A stretch of 64,000 bases of DNA from JAVVHH01 sp965199665 (lineage in GTDB: Bacteria; Pseudomonadota; Alphaproteobacteria; Acetobacterales; Acetobacteraceae), in contig OZ241208.1 in assembly GCA_965199665.1 (NCBI GenBank), forward strand, positions 744,001 through 808,000. The letters run 5' to 3'. The notes under the pieces were generated by a model, which was not told the DNA's origin, searched no databases, and saw nothing but the letters and a program-made list of their open reading frames with translations. Positions 9,512 to 18,559 of the stretch are shown here, piece after piece; within the stretch, counting starts at the first letter, position 1, and each line of letters starts with the position of its first letter. The translations under genes and the position numbers were made by a program.

Positions 9512-9607
9512 CGGGTCCACGCGTTGCGTGATGCCCTTGTTTCTGGTATGTTCCTCACATTGTGTTCTGCCGGCAAAACTCCGGACGATTCGGATGTGGA
9601 GTGTGCC

Positions 9608-10105
9608 GTGGCAATCGATCTCGATGCCACCCTGCTGGACAGGGTGTTTCAGCCGTTATGCGACGCCGTCGCTCTGTGGGCTTCGCCTTTCGGCATGGCC
9701 CGCGGCGCGCTTGTCCTTGCCGTTGAGTCGCAGGCGTTGCCGTTGTTCTGGAACGTGCTGAAAGACCGGTCGGTGTTCTCGGCCACCTTGTCGTCCATGG
9801 CCGCCGTGCTGACGCTGATCGGCGCGCAGCAGGCGTGGCGCCTGATCGCCAAGGCCGAACGCGAGTCGCGGGGCAACACCATGAACGTGCGCCGCATCAC
9901 GCTGCGTCGGCAGCGCATGACGTGGCTGGCCGTGTGCACGGGCTGCTCGGCCCTGTTGCTACAGGACCCCGATATCCGCGCGGCGTTCTCCATCCTGTCC
10001 TGCCTGGCGTGGGTGGCGCTCATCTACCTCGTGTCCTGCACGCCGCGTCCGCAGGCGCGGCAGCGGATGGGCCGGTTGGCAGCAGCGACGGTGCCGGCCA
10101 GGTAA
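9608..10105 (+). CDS. Small integral membrane protein, unknown
   Basis: From the GTG at 9608, with GGAG seven bases ahead, it has 165 residues; the same frame is open from 9524. Hydrophobic stretches appear near residues 20-40, 60-80 (LSSMAAVLTLIGAQQAW) and 105-145 (TWLAVCTGCSALLLQ and AAFSILSCLAWVALIYLVSC). A positively charged loop lies between them (RRITLRRQRM). Probably three or four membrane helices with basic cytoplasmic loops. No family recognised. It stands alone between tRNA-Glu and the ATP-grasp operon. Confidence 0.65.
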   Translation: MAIDLDATLLDRVFQPLCDAVALWASPFGMARGALVLAVESQALPLFWNVLKDRSVFSATLSSMAAVLTLIGAQQAWRLIAKAERESRGNTMNVRRITLRRQRMTWLAVCTGCSALLLQDPDIRAAFSILSCLAWVALIYLVSCTPRPQARQRMGRLAAATVPAR

Positions 10106-10177
10106 GTCGGCGAATCGGTATCGCGGCGGCGTTTCCCCGGTGCCAGCCCCGGGCGCGCATGTCATGTTGCAGCGCAT

Positions 10178-12712
10178 ATGAGCATTGTTGACGCCTCCTC
10201 GCCCGCCTCGACGGATGCCGCCCGGCCGGCTTGGGACGAGATGGCCAATGGGCGCGGCGGCCTTCGCCCGGGCTGGCGCAACCTGGTTGCCTCGGTCGCC
10301 ACGCTCGGACCGGAGGGCGTGGCGCGGCGAACCGACCTGCTCAACCGCATCCTGATCGAAGACGGCGTGACCGGGTTGTTGCCGGGCGTGGCGCCCAAGG
10401 CATGGCGCTGCGATCCGTTGCCGCTGCTGATCAGCGCCGCCGAGTTCGAGACGTTGGAGGCGGGCCTCGCCCAGCGCGCCAGCTTGATGGAGGCGTTGCT
10501 GCAGGACGTCTACGGTCCGCAGCAACTCCTGGCCGAGGGACGGCTGCCGCCCGCCCTGGTTTACGCCAACCCCGCCTTCCTGCGCCCCTGCCGCATGACG
10601 GACGCGCCGCGATCCGGCCCGCTGCTGCATTTCTACGCCGCCGAACTGCTCCGCGCGCCCGATGGCGAGTGGCACGTCATCGCCGATCGCACTGCGGACG
10701 CTGCCGGCAGCGCCTACGCGCTGGAGAACCGCCGCGCGCTGAACCGCGCCATCCCCGAGCTGTTCCGCAGCGAGCCGCCACGCCGCCTGTCACCGTTCTT
10801 CTCCGCCTGGCAGGATGCGCTTCAGACCATGGCGTCCGCCGCCGGGCCGCGGCCCGGCCTGGCGCTGCTCACGCCTGGCCCAGAGGACAAGCTCTGGTAC
10901 GAGCACGTGGTGCTGGCGCGCGAGCTGTCCTGCATGCTGGTAGAGAGCAACGACCTGTCCGTGCGCGATGGCGAGCTGTTTCTCAAGACGTTGCGCGGCC
11001 TGCAACGGGTGGATGTCCTGCTCCGCCGGCAGGACGGGCGCACGCTGGACCCGCTCGAGCTCGAGCCGACGGTCCATCTCGGCATCACCGGCCTGCTCGA
11101 CGCGGCGCGGGCCGGACAGGTCCGAATCGTCAACGACCCCGGCACCGGGTGTTTGGAAGCGCCGCTGTGGATGGCGCTGCTCCCGAGCCTGGCACCGCGT
11201 GTGATCGGCGAGCCTTTGCGGCTGGCCAGCCCGGAGACGCTGTGGCTCAACGACCCGGAAAGCTTCGCGCGCGTCGCCCGTGCCCCCGGGCAATGGCGGA
11301 TCCGCTCCGCGCTGGACGGCACGTCACCGCCCAGCGACGCGACCGAGACCCGGGCCGCGCTCGCGCGCGCTGCGGCTGCGCCCGGCGAGTTCGTGGCCAC
11401 TGCGGTGCTGCGACCCTCGCAAGCGCCCTGCGTCACCGCCGAGGGGTGGCGACCGCAGCCCGTGCTGGTCCGCATGTTCCTCCTGTTCGACGGTTCGCGG
11501 TGGCAGGCGATGCCGGGCGGCTTCGGCCGGGTGCTGACTGCGCGCGACCTGGACGGCGCACGGCTGCCGTTCCATTCGCTGTGCAAGGACGTCTGGATCG
11601 GCAACGAAGAGGAAGCGAGCGTCTCCGGCTCGATCGGCTGGACGCCGGTGACGCTTCCCGTGCGGCGCACCTCCGGTGACCTGCCCAGCCGGGTCGCGGA
11701 CGCCTTCTTCTCCCTTGGCCGCACGCTGGAACGGCTCGAGACGGCGGCACGCCTGTTGCGCGCGGCGCTGGATCGGCTGGAACGGACCACGCTGTCGCCG
11801 CGGGAAAGTGCCGAGCTGCGCATCGTGACGGGCTGCCTTGCATCGGCGCAGTTGATCGAGCCGGAAGCCGCCGACGGGTTGGGGCCGGCGGCGTTGACGG
11901 AGCGCTTGCTGCAGGTCGGGCGCTTGCGAGCGCCGATCGCCGAGATGGTCGGCGAGCTGTCGCAACTGACGCAGAGCCTGCGCGACCGGCTGACCAACGA
12001 GGTGCATGCGACCATCCAAAGCGGGCTCCGCACGGTGGGGCAGGCGCTGGCCGAGCTGCGACCCGGCGCGATGGCCCGTGCGGAGCCTTCCACGCGCGAG
12101 TTGCAACAGGTGAGTACGGTGATTCTCGCCTTCTCGGCGACGGTCGCCGGGTTGGCGGCGGAGAACATGCTGCGCACCGGCGGGCGACTTTTCCTCGATC
12201 TCGGCCGCCGGATCGAACGGGCGTGCTGGGCGGCGCGGCTGATCGCCCTCGCGATGGATCCCCCGCCCGGGCAGCCCGGCGGTCCGCTCGAGCCCGGGCT
12301 ACGGCTCGGCCTCGAACTGTGCGACTCCGTGATCACCTATCGCAGCCGCTACCTGTCCACGCTTCAGGCCGGGCCGGTGCTGGACCTGATCCTGGCCGAC
12401 GAGAGCAACCCGCGGGCGCTCGGCTTTCAGCTCGCCGCGATCCGCGACATCTTGGCCGAGCTCGCGCGCGCACCGGGCGCGCCGCTCCCCATCACCGCCT
12501 CGCGCCTGCTCCGCGCGACGCGGGACCTTGCGCGCGGCACGGGCACGCTGCCCGAGAGCGCTTTGAGCGTGCAGGTGCCGGCGCAGTTACGCGCGATCGA
12601 AAGCGGGGTCACCGAGCTGTCCGAGCAGATCGGGCGGCAGTATTTCGCGGTGTTGCCGATGGCGACGCGCGTGGGCGACGAGGAAAGCTCGGCGTTGCGG
12701 GGCATGGCATGA
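10178..12712 (+). CDS. Circularly permuted ATP-grasp / alpha-E domain fusion protein
   Basis: An 844-residue two-domain protein. Residues ~20-480 match the circularly permuted type 2 ATP-grasp family (COG2308; DUF404/407), with the opening segment VARRTDLLNRILIEDGVTG, ALVYANPAFLRPC and DPLELEPTVHLGITGLLDA. Residues ~510-830 match the alpha-helical alpha-E domain (COG2307, DUF403), for example DAFFSLGRTLERLETAARLL and ITYRSRYL. In many genomes these are two adjacent genes; here they are fused. ATP-grasp enzymes form peptide or amide bonds, so a peptide-tagging role has been proposed for this family. Translationally coupled (ATGA) to a transglutaminase-like gene. The substrate is unknown. Confidence 0.88.
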   Translation: MSIVDASSPASTDAARPAWDEMANGRGGLRPGWRNLVASVATLGPEGVARRTDLLNRILIEDGVTGLLPGVAPKAWRCDPLPLLISAAEFETLEAGLAQRASLMEALLQDVYGPQQLLAEGRLPPALVYANPAFLRPCRMTDAPRSGPLLHFYAAELLRAPDGEWHVIADRTADAAGSAYALENRRALNRAIPELFRSEPPRRLSPFFSAWQDALQTMASAAGPRPGLALLTPGPEDKLWYEHVVLARELSCMLVESNDLSVRDGELFLKTLRGLQRVDVLLRRQDGRTLDPLELEPTVHLGITGLLDAARAGQVRIVNDPGTGCLEAPLWMALLPSLAPRVIGEPLRLASPETLWLNDPESFARVARAPGQWRIRSALDGTSPPSDATETRAALARAAAAPGEFVATAVLRPSQAPCVTAEGWRPQPVLVRMFLLFDGSRWQAMPGGFGRVLTARDLDGARLPFHSLCKDVWIGNEEEASVSGSIGWTPVTLPVRRTSGDLPSRVADAFFSLGRTLERLETAARLLRAALDRLERTTLSPRESAELRIVTGCLASAQLIEPEAADGLGPAALTERLLQVGRLRAPIAEMVGELSQLTQSLRDRLTNEVHATIQSGLRTVGQALAELRPGAMARAEPSTRELQQVSTVILAFSATVAGLAAENMLRTGGRLFLDLGRRIERACWAARLIALAMDPPPGQPGGPLEPGLRLGLELCDSVITYRSRYLSTLQAGPVLDLILADESNPRALGFQLAAIRDILAELARAPGAPLPITASRLLRATRDLARGTGTLPESALSVQVPAQLRAIESGVTELSEQIGRQYFAVLPMATRVGDEESSALRGMA

Positions 12713-13593
12713 TCTATCGCGTGCGTCACGCCACGACCTACGATTACAGCAAGCCCGTCGAGTTGGCGGCGCAACTGATGCATCTGCGGCTGCTCACCAC
12801 GCCATGGCAGGTGGTGTTGGAGGAAGGGCTTTCCGCCACGCCGGAGAGCGGACGCCTGGTCGAGCGGGTGGATCATTTCGGCAATCGGGTCAGCTGGCTG
12901 TTCTTCGACCAGGCGCACCGGAAGTTCGAAGTGATCAGCGAAGCGGTGGTGGACGTTCGGCCGCCGCCGGTGCCGGACGGGGCGGCCACGCCCGCTTGGG
13001 AAATCGTGCGCGACGCGGCGCAGGCGGGCGGGGCCGGCTCGTGGCAAGCCTCCGAGTTCCGCTTCGAGAGCCCCCGGGTGGGCCTGCTCCCGGCGGCGCG
13101 CGACTATGTGGCGACGTCGTTCAAGCCGGGCCAGCCGATCCTGACGGCGTTGACCGATCTGAACGAACGCATGTTCCGCGACTTCAAGTTCCGCGCCGGC
13201 GTGACGACGATCTCGACCCCGATTGCCCAGGTGCTGGAGCGGCGCGAGGGCGTTTGCCAGGATTTCACGCATTTGATGTTGTCCGGCCTACGCGGCCTCG
13301 GCCTGCCGGCGCGGTACACGTCCGGCTATATCCGCACCCGGCCGCCGCCAGGGCAGGCCCGCCGGCGCGGCGCCGACATGTCGCACGCCTGGGTCGGCGC
13401 CTGGCTCGGCCCGGAGCACGGCTGGGTGGGGCTCGATCCGACCAACGGGGTGACCGTCGCGGACGAGCACGTCACGCTCGCGGTCGGGCGCGATTTTTCC
13501 GACATCAGTCCGCTACGCGGCATGATTCTTGGAGGAGGACATCATACGCTGAAGGTCGGGGTGGATCTCGAGCCGTTGGAATCAGGCGAGTAG
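12709..13593 (+). CDS. Transglutaminase-like cysteine protease family protein
   Basis: A 294-residue protein starting at an ATG that overlaps the previous stop. It opens with MIYRVRHATTYDYSKPVELA, the N-terminal beta domain usual in COG1305. The catalytic triad is complete: C183 in REGVCQDFTHLM, H226 in MSHAWVGAW, D243 in GLDPTNG. There is no signal peptide, so it acts in the cytoplasm. It is the standard partner of the ATP-grasp/alpha-E proteins and probably makes, cleaves or transfers amide bonds on the same product. Confidence 0.92.
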   Translation: MIYRVRHATTYDYSKPVELAAQLMHLRLLTTPWQVVLEEGLSATPESGRLVERVDHFGNRVSWLFFDQAHRKFEVISEAVVDVRPPPVPDGAATPAWEIVRDAAQAGGAGSWQASEFRFESPRVGLLPAARDYVATSFKPGQPILTALTDLNERMFRDFKFRAGVTTISTPIAQVLERREGVCQDFTHLMLSGLRGLGLPARYTSGYIRTRPPPGQARRRGADMSHAWVGAWLGPEHGWVGLDPTNGVTVADEHVTLAVGRDFSDISPLRGMILGGGHHTLKVGVDLEPLESGE

Positions 13594-13641
13594 CCGCATT
13601 TCGTGAGACAATCGTCGCCAAGCGACAAGGGGAACCAGAGT

Positions 13642-14454
13642 ATGAGAATCCGCACAGGCTTCGACATCGAGTACGATTGCCCGCAGCCAGTGCCCATGTT
13701 GTTGGTGCTCAGTGTCCATCCCAGCCGCATGCCGGACGTGGAGGGCGAGCATCGGATCACCTTCTCGCCGCCTGTGCCGTCGCACGACTACATCGACACG
13801 TTCGGCAACATCGTCACGCGGGTGACGGCGCCCGTCGGCAAGCTGAAGATCGCCGCAGATTTCGTCGTCGCCGATAGCGGCCTTCCCGATCCGGTCGTCG
13901 CCGACGCGGTGCAGCACCGGGTCGAGGAACTGCCAGACGACGTGATCCAGTTCCTGCTCGGCAGCCGCTACTGCGACACGGACAAGCTGCACGACGTGGC
14001 ATGGCAGTTGTTCGGGACCGAGCCGCTCGGCTGGGCGCGGGTGCAGGCCATCGTGGCATACGTCCACAACCGCATCACCTTCGGTTACGAGCACGCCGAT
14101 TCGACTCGGACGGCGTCGGACGGCCATGCCGGCCGCCTCGGCGTTTGCCGGGACTTCGCCCACCTTGCCGTAGCGCTCTGCCGTTGCATGAACATTCCGG
14201 CGCGATATTGCACTGGTTATCTGGGCGACATCGGCATTCCGCCCGTCGTCGCACCGATGGATTTCAGCGCGTGGTTCGAGGTGTATCTCGGCGGGCGGTG
14301 GCACACGTTCGACGCGCGGCACAACCGTCCCCGGATCGGGCGGATCGTCATGGCGCGCGGGCGTGACGCGACCGACGTGGCCATCACCACCACGTTCGGG
14401 CCGTGTCTCCTCAGCGGCTTCGAGGTGCACACGGACGAGCTGAAAGGCGCTTGA
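13642..14454 (+). CDS. Second transglutaminase-like protein with an altered His motif
   Basis: A 270-residue protein from the ATG at 13642, preceded by AAGGGGA. The N-terminal domain (RTGFDIEYDCPQPVPMLLVL) and core match COG1305. The nucleophile C169 (GRLGVCRDFAHLAVAL) and D224 (HTFDARHN) are present. The usual catalytic His of the HAW motif is Ser here (MDFSAWFEV, S209); H221 or another His may substitute. The gene lies 48 bp after the first transglutaminase gene and is probably co-transcribed. Function is inferred from context only. Confidence 0.87.
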   Translation: MRIRTGFDIEYDCPQPVPMLLVLSVHPSRMPDVEGEHRITFSPPVPSHDYIDTFGNIVTRVTAPVGKLKIAADFVVADSGLPDPVVADAVQHRVEELPDDVIQFLLGSRYCDTDKLHDVAWQLFGTEPLGWARVQAIVAYVHNRITFGYEHADSTRTASDGHAGRLGVCRDFAHLAVALCRCMNIPARYCTGYLGDIGIPPVVAPMDFSAWFEVYLGGRWHTFDARHNRPRIGRIVMARGRDATDVAITTTFGPCLLSGFEVHTDELKGA

Positions 14455-14531
14455 TCCTCAAGACACTGTGAATAAGTGTGGGGATCGTTCGGATGCAACC
14501 AAAGGTATAGGCGTTGTTAACGCTGGATAAA

Positions 14532-14575
14532 CTGCCGATCGGACGCGTGTTGAAAGTTCACGCGACGATCGGCAG
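14532..14575. repeat. Long inverted repeat
   Basis: A 10-bp perfect arm (CTGCCGATCG/CGATCGGCAG), a small internal bulge, then a 6-bp perfect arm (CGCGTG/CACGCG) around a 9-nt loop. It lies in the 226-bp gap after the transglutaminase genes. No T-run follows on either side. It could terminate transcription or bind a dimeric protein. Confidence 0.5.
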
Positions 14576-14680
14576 CCGCCACGCCCCGGCAATGAAACGG
14601 CGTTGCACCACAGTGTGAGATGAGTCACAGACACGCGACAAGACGCAGCGCATGGTCCGGCACCCATCGGCAGAGATCAT

Positions 14681-15031
14681 ATGGCAGACGTGGTCACTAT
14701 GGCGGAGTACTTCCGGACCCGGCACACCGGCGGTAACGGCTTGTCGGTACGGGACCGTGCCGAGCTCGGCCGCTGGGCCGCACGTGATCGGCGGCTGATC
14801 TTCTGCCCCACCGAAATCGGCGAGTTCGCCTTGATCTATAACGGCCCGCAGCCTTGGGCTTCCTGGGGCGTGACGCGGCAAGACGGCCAAATCGTGGTCT
14901 GGGATTGCATCACGTTCGCCGATCTATGCCAGGCCCCGACCGTGACCCGCGCCCTTCGCGCCGTCGAAGGTGGCCCTGTCGGGCCAACCGGAACCGTGTT
15001 CCGGTTCGACGCCGCTTCGCGCTACGCCTGA
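14681..15031 (+). CDS. Unknown small protein
   Basis: A 116-residue soluble protein without a signal peptide. It has aromatic-rich segments (FALIYNGPQPWASWGVTRQD) and ends GTVFRFDAASRYA. A weak GAGA precedes the ATG. I do not recognise a family. It is convergent with the aminopeptidase gene. Confidence 0.55.
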   Translation: MADVVTMAEYFRTRHTGGNGLSVRDRAELGRWAARDRRLIFCPTEIGEFALIYNGPQPWASWGVTRQDGQIVVWDCITFADLCQAPTVTRALRAVEGGPVGPTGTVFRFDAASRYA

Positions 15032-15065
15032 TCCGACCAGGCGGCTCGCCGCGACGCGCGGCCGA

Positions 15066-16310
15066 TCACACGAACTCCCCGGCGCGCATCACGGGTTGCC
15101 TGCCGCCGGCGGCGTCTATCCCGTCCACGTTCACCTCGCCCGAGCCGATCATCCAATCGATATGGATCAGGCTCGAGTTCGCGCCGCGGCGGGTGAGTTC
15201 CGCTTCCGACACCATCGTGCCGCCCTCGATGCAGGTCCGGTAGGACTGACCCAGCGCGATGTGGCTGGCGGCGTTCTCATCGAACAACGTGTTGAAGAAC
15301 AGTTTGCCGCTGCGCGAGATCGGCGATGAATGCGGCACCAGCGCCACTTCACCCAATCGGCGGGCTCCCTCATCGGTGCCCAGGACCCGCTCGAGCACCT
15401 CGTGCCCCCGTGTCGCCTCGCTGTCGACGATGCGTCCATCCTCGAACCGCACCGCGATACCCTCGATCAGCGTGCCCTGGTAGGAGAGCGGCTTGGTGCT
15501 ACGCACGGTCCCGTTCACGGCCTCGCGGTGCGGGGTCGTGAACACTTCCTCGGTCGGGATGTTGGGATTGCAGATGATGCCGCTCTTGGATGGCTCGGAG
15601 CCGCCCAGCCAGAGATGGCCGTCGGCCAGGCCCACGGTGAGATCCGTCCCGGGGCCGGAGAAGTGCAGGGCCGCGAAACGCTTCTCGTTCAGGCCGGCGG
15701 TCCGGGCGTGGAGCGCCGCATTGTGGGCGGACCAGGCTGCCACCGGGTCGGCCTCGTCGACGCGGGACGCGGCGAAGATCGCGTCCCAGAGCTGGGCCAC
15801 GCCCTCCGCCTCCGGCAGGTCGGGGAACACCACGCGCGCCCACGCCGGCGTGGCATAGCAGACGATGTTCCAGTTGACGGCGAAGTTGGTGATCAATTCC
15901 AGCGCCGGGCGGTACGCCAACGAGCGGGCCCGGTTGGCGCGCGCCACCTTGTCGGCATCTTGACCGGACAGCAGCGTCGGGTCTTCGCCGCCGATCGCCA
16001 TCCGGGCGGCCCCCTCGCGGAACGCCCGCGCCATACCGTCGTAGAGCCAGGCCGGCGCGTGATCGAACGCGTCGTCGCGTGCGTGCTGGAACCGGAGCAG
16101 CGTGCTCTGCTCGTCCGAGTAGAGCGGCGAGACCAGCGTCGCGCCGGCGCGGTAGGCGTGCTCGCTGATGCGCCGGACCAGCGGCGCCGCCTCGAGCGGC
16201 GCCGTCAGCACCACTTCCTGACCCGGCACCAGCCCGAGCCCGACCCGCACTGCCACTTCGGCTAACTTGTCCAGCCGGGTCGCGTGCGACAGGTGCGGGG
16301 TGACGTCCAT
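15066..16310 (-). CDS. M29-family aminopeptidase
   Basis: A 414-residue metallopeptidase that removes N-terminal residues from peptides in the cytoplasm, using two divalent metal ions. The start at 16310 (MDVTPHLSHATRLDKLAEVAV) matches the family N-terminus. The long upstream open frame is not coding. C-terminal segments carry the family metal-site residues: ERVLGTDEGARRLGEVALVP, HIALGQSY, EGGTMVSEAEL and SSLIHIDWMIGS. Resembles AmpS/PepS-type enzymes. The divergent lipid kinase gene starts 128 bp away. Confidence 0.93.
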   Translation of the reverse strand: MDVTPHLSHATRLDKLAEVAVRVGLGLVPGQEVVLTAPLEAAPLVRRISEHAYRAGATLVSPLYSDEQSTLLRFQHARDDAFDHAPAWLYDGMARAFREGAARMAIGGEDPTLLSGQDADKVARANRARSLAYRPALELITNFAVNWNIVCYATPAWARVVFPDLPEAEGVAQLWDAIFAASRVDEADPVAAWSAHNAALHARTAGLNEKRFAALHFSGPGTDLTVGLADGHLWLGGSEPSKSGIICNPNIPTEEVFTTPHREAVNGTVRSTKPLSYQGTLIEGIAVRFEDGRIVDSEATRGHEVLERVLGTDEGARRLGEVALVPHSSPISRSGKLFFNTLFDENAASHIALGQSYRTCIEGGTMVSEAELTRRGANSSLIHIDWMIGSGEVNVDGIDAAGGRQPVMRAGEFV

Positions 16311-16437
16311 GCCTCGGTCTCCATCGCGCGAGCGGCCGGGAGTCGGCGAGTGCGCTGTGTCGTGAGATACGCTAGGACGGCGGCGCAACCAAGGTGGGCA
16401 CGCAGCGTGATGGACGATCTGGAACTCTGCGAGCCCG

Positions 16438-17358
16438 GTGGCTGCCGCGCTGGGCCGGCCTAGCGTGTCGTTCTCCTTCGATCGCCCCGTCCTCCTGATC
16501 GCCAACGACAAGAGCCGGCGCGGCAGCGAGATCGCCCCGTTCGAGGCGGCCCTGATCGACCGCGGCCTGCACATCCGCCGCGAAGGCTGCGAGGATGCCG
16601 GCCGTTTGCCCGACCTGATCCGTGAGCGCGCCGGCGATATCTCCGCCGTGTTGCTGGGTGGCGGCGACGGCACCATCCACGCCGCCGCTCCGGCTCTGCG
16701 CGACACCAAGATCCCGTTCGGCATCCTGCCCCTCGGTACTGCCAACGACTTGGCCCGCTCGCTCGGGATCGAGCCGGATCCGCTCAAGGCAGCCGACGTG
16801 ATCGCGGACGGGAACCTGCGCGAGATCGACCTCGGCACCGTCAACGGCATTCCGTTCTTCAACGTGGCCAGCCTCGGCCTCAGCGCGGCCGTGACCCAGC
16901 GGCTGAACGGCATCGTCAAGCGGCGCTTCGGACCGCTGGCGTACCCGCTCGCCGCCGCCATGACCGTTGCCCGCTTCAGCCGGTTCAGCGCCGCCCTTCA
17001 GGTGGATGGCGAAGAAACACTGACGACCACCATGCAGATCACGGTCGGCAATGGCCGCTTCTATGGCGGCGGCAACGTGGTCGAGGCCAGCGCGCAGATC
17101 GATGACGGCGTCCTGAACGTCTACAGCCTCGAGCCTCGGGCCCGTTGGCGCCTGCTGCTGATGGCGCGCGCCTTCCGCGCCGGCGAGCACCGCCAGTCGA
17201 GCGAAGTGCGGTCCATCAATTGCCGCAGGCTGACGGTGACGACCAAGCGGCCGCACGACATCAGCGCCGATGGCGAGATCGTGTGTCAGACCCCGGCCGA
17301 GTTCGCCATCCTGCCGCGGGCGGTGCGGGTGTTCGCTGCCGCTGGCGGTGGCCAGTGA
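16438..17358 (+). CDS. Diacylglycerol/lipid kinase family protein
   Basis: A 306-residue ATP-dependent kinase of the DAGK catalytic-domain family (YegS/BmrU group), acting on a lipid hydroxyl at the inner face of the membrane. The nucleotide-binding motif is VLLGGGDGTIHAAA. FGILPLGTANDLARSLGI follows in the expected place. The C-terminal domain has GGGNVVEASAQIDDGVLNV. The start is a GTG; a second GTG at 16465 is possible. Its stop overlaps the next GTG (GTGA), coupling it to a PAP2 phosphatase, so the pair may phosphorylate and dephosphorylate a lipid. Confidence 0.9.
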   Translation: MAAALGRPSVSFSFDRPVLLIANDKSRRGSEIAPFEAALIDRGLHIRREGCEDAGRLPDLIRERAGDISAVLLGGGDGTIHAAAPALRDTKIPFGILPLGTANDLARSLGIEPDPLKAADVIADGNLREIDLGTVNGIPFFNVASLGLSAAVTQRLNGIVKRRFGPLAYPLAAAMTVARFSRFSAALQVDGEETLTTTMQITVGNGRFYGGGNVVEASAQIDDGVLNVYSLEPRARWRLLLMARAFRAGEHRQSSEVRSINCRRLTVTTKRPHDISADGEIVCQTPAEFAILPRAVRVFAAAGGGQ

Positions 17359-17933
17359 TCGCGCTGCTGGTGCTGGCGGCCGTGCTGGCCGTCCTGCTCT
17401 GGCAGGTGCAGAGCGGTGGGCCGATGGTGAAGTGGGACGGTGCGGTCAATGCCGCCATCAAGCCGCTGCGCAGCCGCGCCATGCTGGGCGCGGGATCGTG
17501 GATCAGCCAGATCGGGACGGGCGCGGCGGGGGCGGCCATCTGCGTCGTCGCGGCGGCCGCGCTGGCGTCGGCGGGCCGGCCGGGCTGGGTCGTGCCCATC
17601 GCGATCGCATTCATTGGCGCCCAGACCACGACCTGGTCGCTCAAGTTCATCACCCGGCGGCAGCGGCCGGACTTCCTGGAAGGCATCACCGCCGGGTCGC
17701 CGTCGTTCCCATCTGCCCACGCAACGGTCTCGATGGCCGCCTTTGGTTCGGTCGGCTTGGCGATCGCCGACGGGTTCGCGGGCGCGCGGGTCACGGTGCT
17801 GGCCGTGGCGGCTGTCGTGATCGGGCTGATCAGCTTCAGCCGCTTGTTGCTGAGCCTACACTATCTGTCGGATGTGCTGGCCGGCGCCGCGGTGGGGCTG
17901 TTCTGGATCATCGTCGGGCTGAGCGTCGCCTGA
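17355..17933 (+). CDS. PAP2-superfamily membrane phosphatase
   Basis: A 192-residue integral membrane lipid phosphatase. All three catalytic motifs are visible: KFITRRQRPDF, then SPSFPSAHATVS, then SRLLLSLHYLSDVLAG. About five or six hydrophobic helices surround them. It starts at a GTG that overlaps the stop of the lipid kinase gene. Substrates in this family include phosphatidate, PGP and undecaprenyl-PP; the sequence does not say which. Confidence 0.9.
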   Translation: MIALLVLAAVLAVLLWQVQSGGPMVKWDGAVNAAIKPLRSRAMLGAGSWISQIGTGAAGAAICVVAAAALASAGRPGWVVPIAIAFIGAQTTTWSLKFITRRQRPDFLEGITAGSPSFPSAHATVSMAAFGSVGLAIADGFAGARVTVLAVAAVVIGLISFSRLLLSLHYLSDVLAGAAVGLFWIIVGLSVA

Positions 17934-17953
17934 CCGGCCGACGCCGCGGCGGA

Positions 17954-18421
17954 TCAGCCCGCCTTGCGCCGCTGGACGGGCGCCTCGTCCGGGACGGCGT
18001 CCGGCTGCTGGTTCAATCGCCCCGTCAGGTCGGTCAGCGTTTGCCGCAGTTCGTTCAGGTCCGTTGGCGACAGGACGGTGGCACAAGCGACCCTGCGCTG
18101 CGCCTCGACGCCGGCATCCTCCAGCGCCGCACCGCTCGACGTAAGCGTGACGTGGACCACGCGGCGGTCCTGATCGTCTCGGCGCCGGGTCACCAAGCCG
18201 GCCAACTCGAGGCGTTCGACGATCGGGGTGACGCCGCCGGGCGGCAGCGCCAACCGGGTGGCGATCTCACCCATCGTGCGCTCGCCATCCTGCCACAGTA
18301 CCAGCAGAACCAAGTACTGGGGGTAGGTCAGCCCGATGTCGCGCAGCCAGGGACGGTAGGTCCGGATGACCGCGTTCGTCGCCGAATACAACGCGAAGCA
18401 AAGCTGCTCTTCCAAAACCAT
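17954..18421 (-). CDS. MarR-family regulator, OhrR-like peroxide sensor
   Basis: A 155-residue winged-helix regulator. The N-terminus EEQLCFALYSA and TYRPWL...LTYPQYLVLLVLW is typical of OhrR. The sensing cysteine C8, Y22 and Y33 have the same spacing as C22, Y36 and Y47 of Xanthomonas OhrR. A second cysteine, C113, could make the two-Cys disulfide. The wing is LVTRRRDDQDRRVVHV. OhrR represses ohr until oxidised by organic hydroperoxide. No ohr gene is nearby, so its target here is unknown. It is divergent from a molybdoenzyme gene. Confidence 0.88.
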   Translation of the reverse strand: MVLEEQLCFALYSATNAVIRTYRPWLRDIGLTYPQYLVLLVLWQDGERTMGEIATRLALPPGGVTPIVERLELAGLVTRRRDDQDRRVVHVTLTSSGAALEDAGVEAQRRVACATVLSPTDLNELRQTLTDLTGRLNQQPDAVPDEAPVQRRKAG

Positions 18422-18481
18422 TGGCAGCGATCCTGATGGTTAACACCTAAAACTAACGAGCGCCGCATAACGCCGTCAATC

Positions 18482-18491
18482 ATACCGGTAT
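18482..18491. promoter_or_regulatory. Palindrome between ohrR-like and molybdoenzyme genes
   Basis: ATACCGGTAT is a perfect 10-bp palindrome in the 117-bp divergent intergenic region. It could be an operator for the MarR-family protein, but it does not match the best-known OhrR sites. Confidence 0.3.
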
Positions 18492-18559
18492 CGATAATCG
18501 GACTAGTGCCTGCATCCGGACGTTGAAGCGGCCCGCCGATGGCGCGTAACGTCGGGTCC

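Noticed and set aside
16311..16961. N-terminal extension of the M29 aminopeptidase
   Set aside because: It covers the divergent lipid kinase gene and its product has no family resemblance; MDVTPHLS fits the family start.
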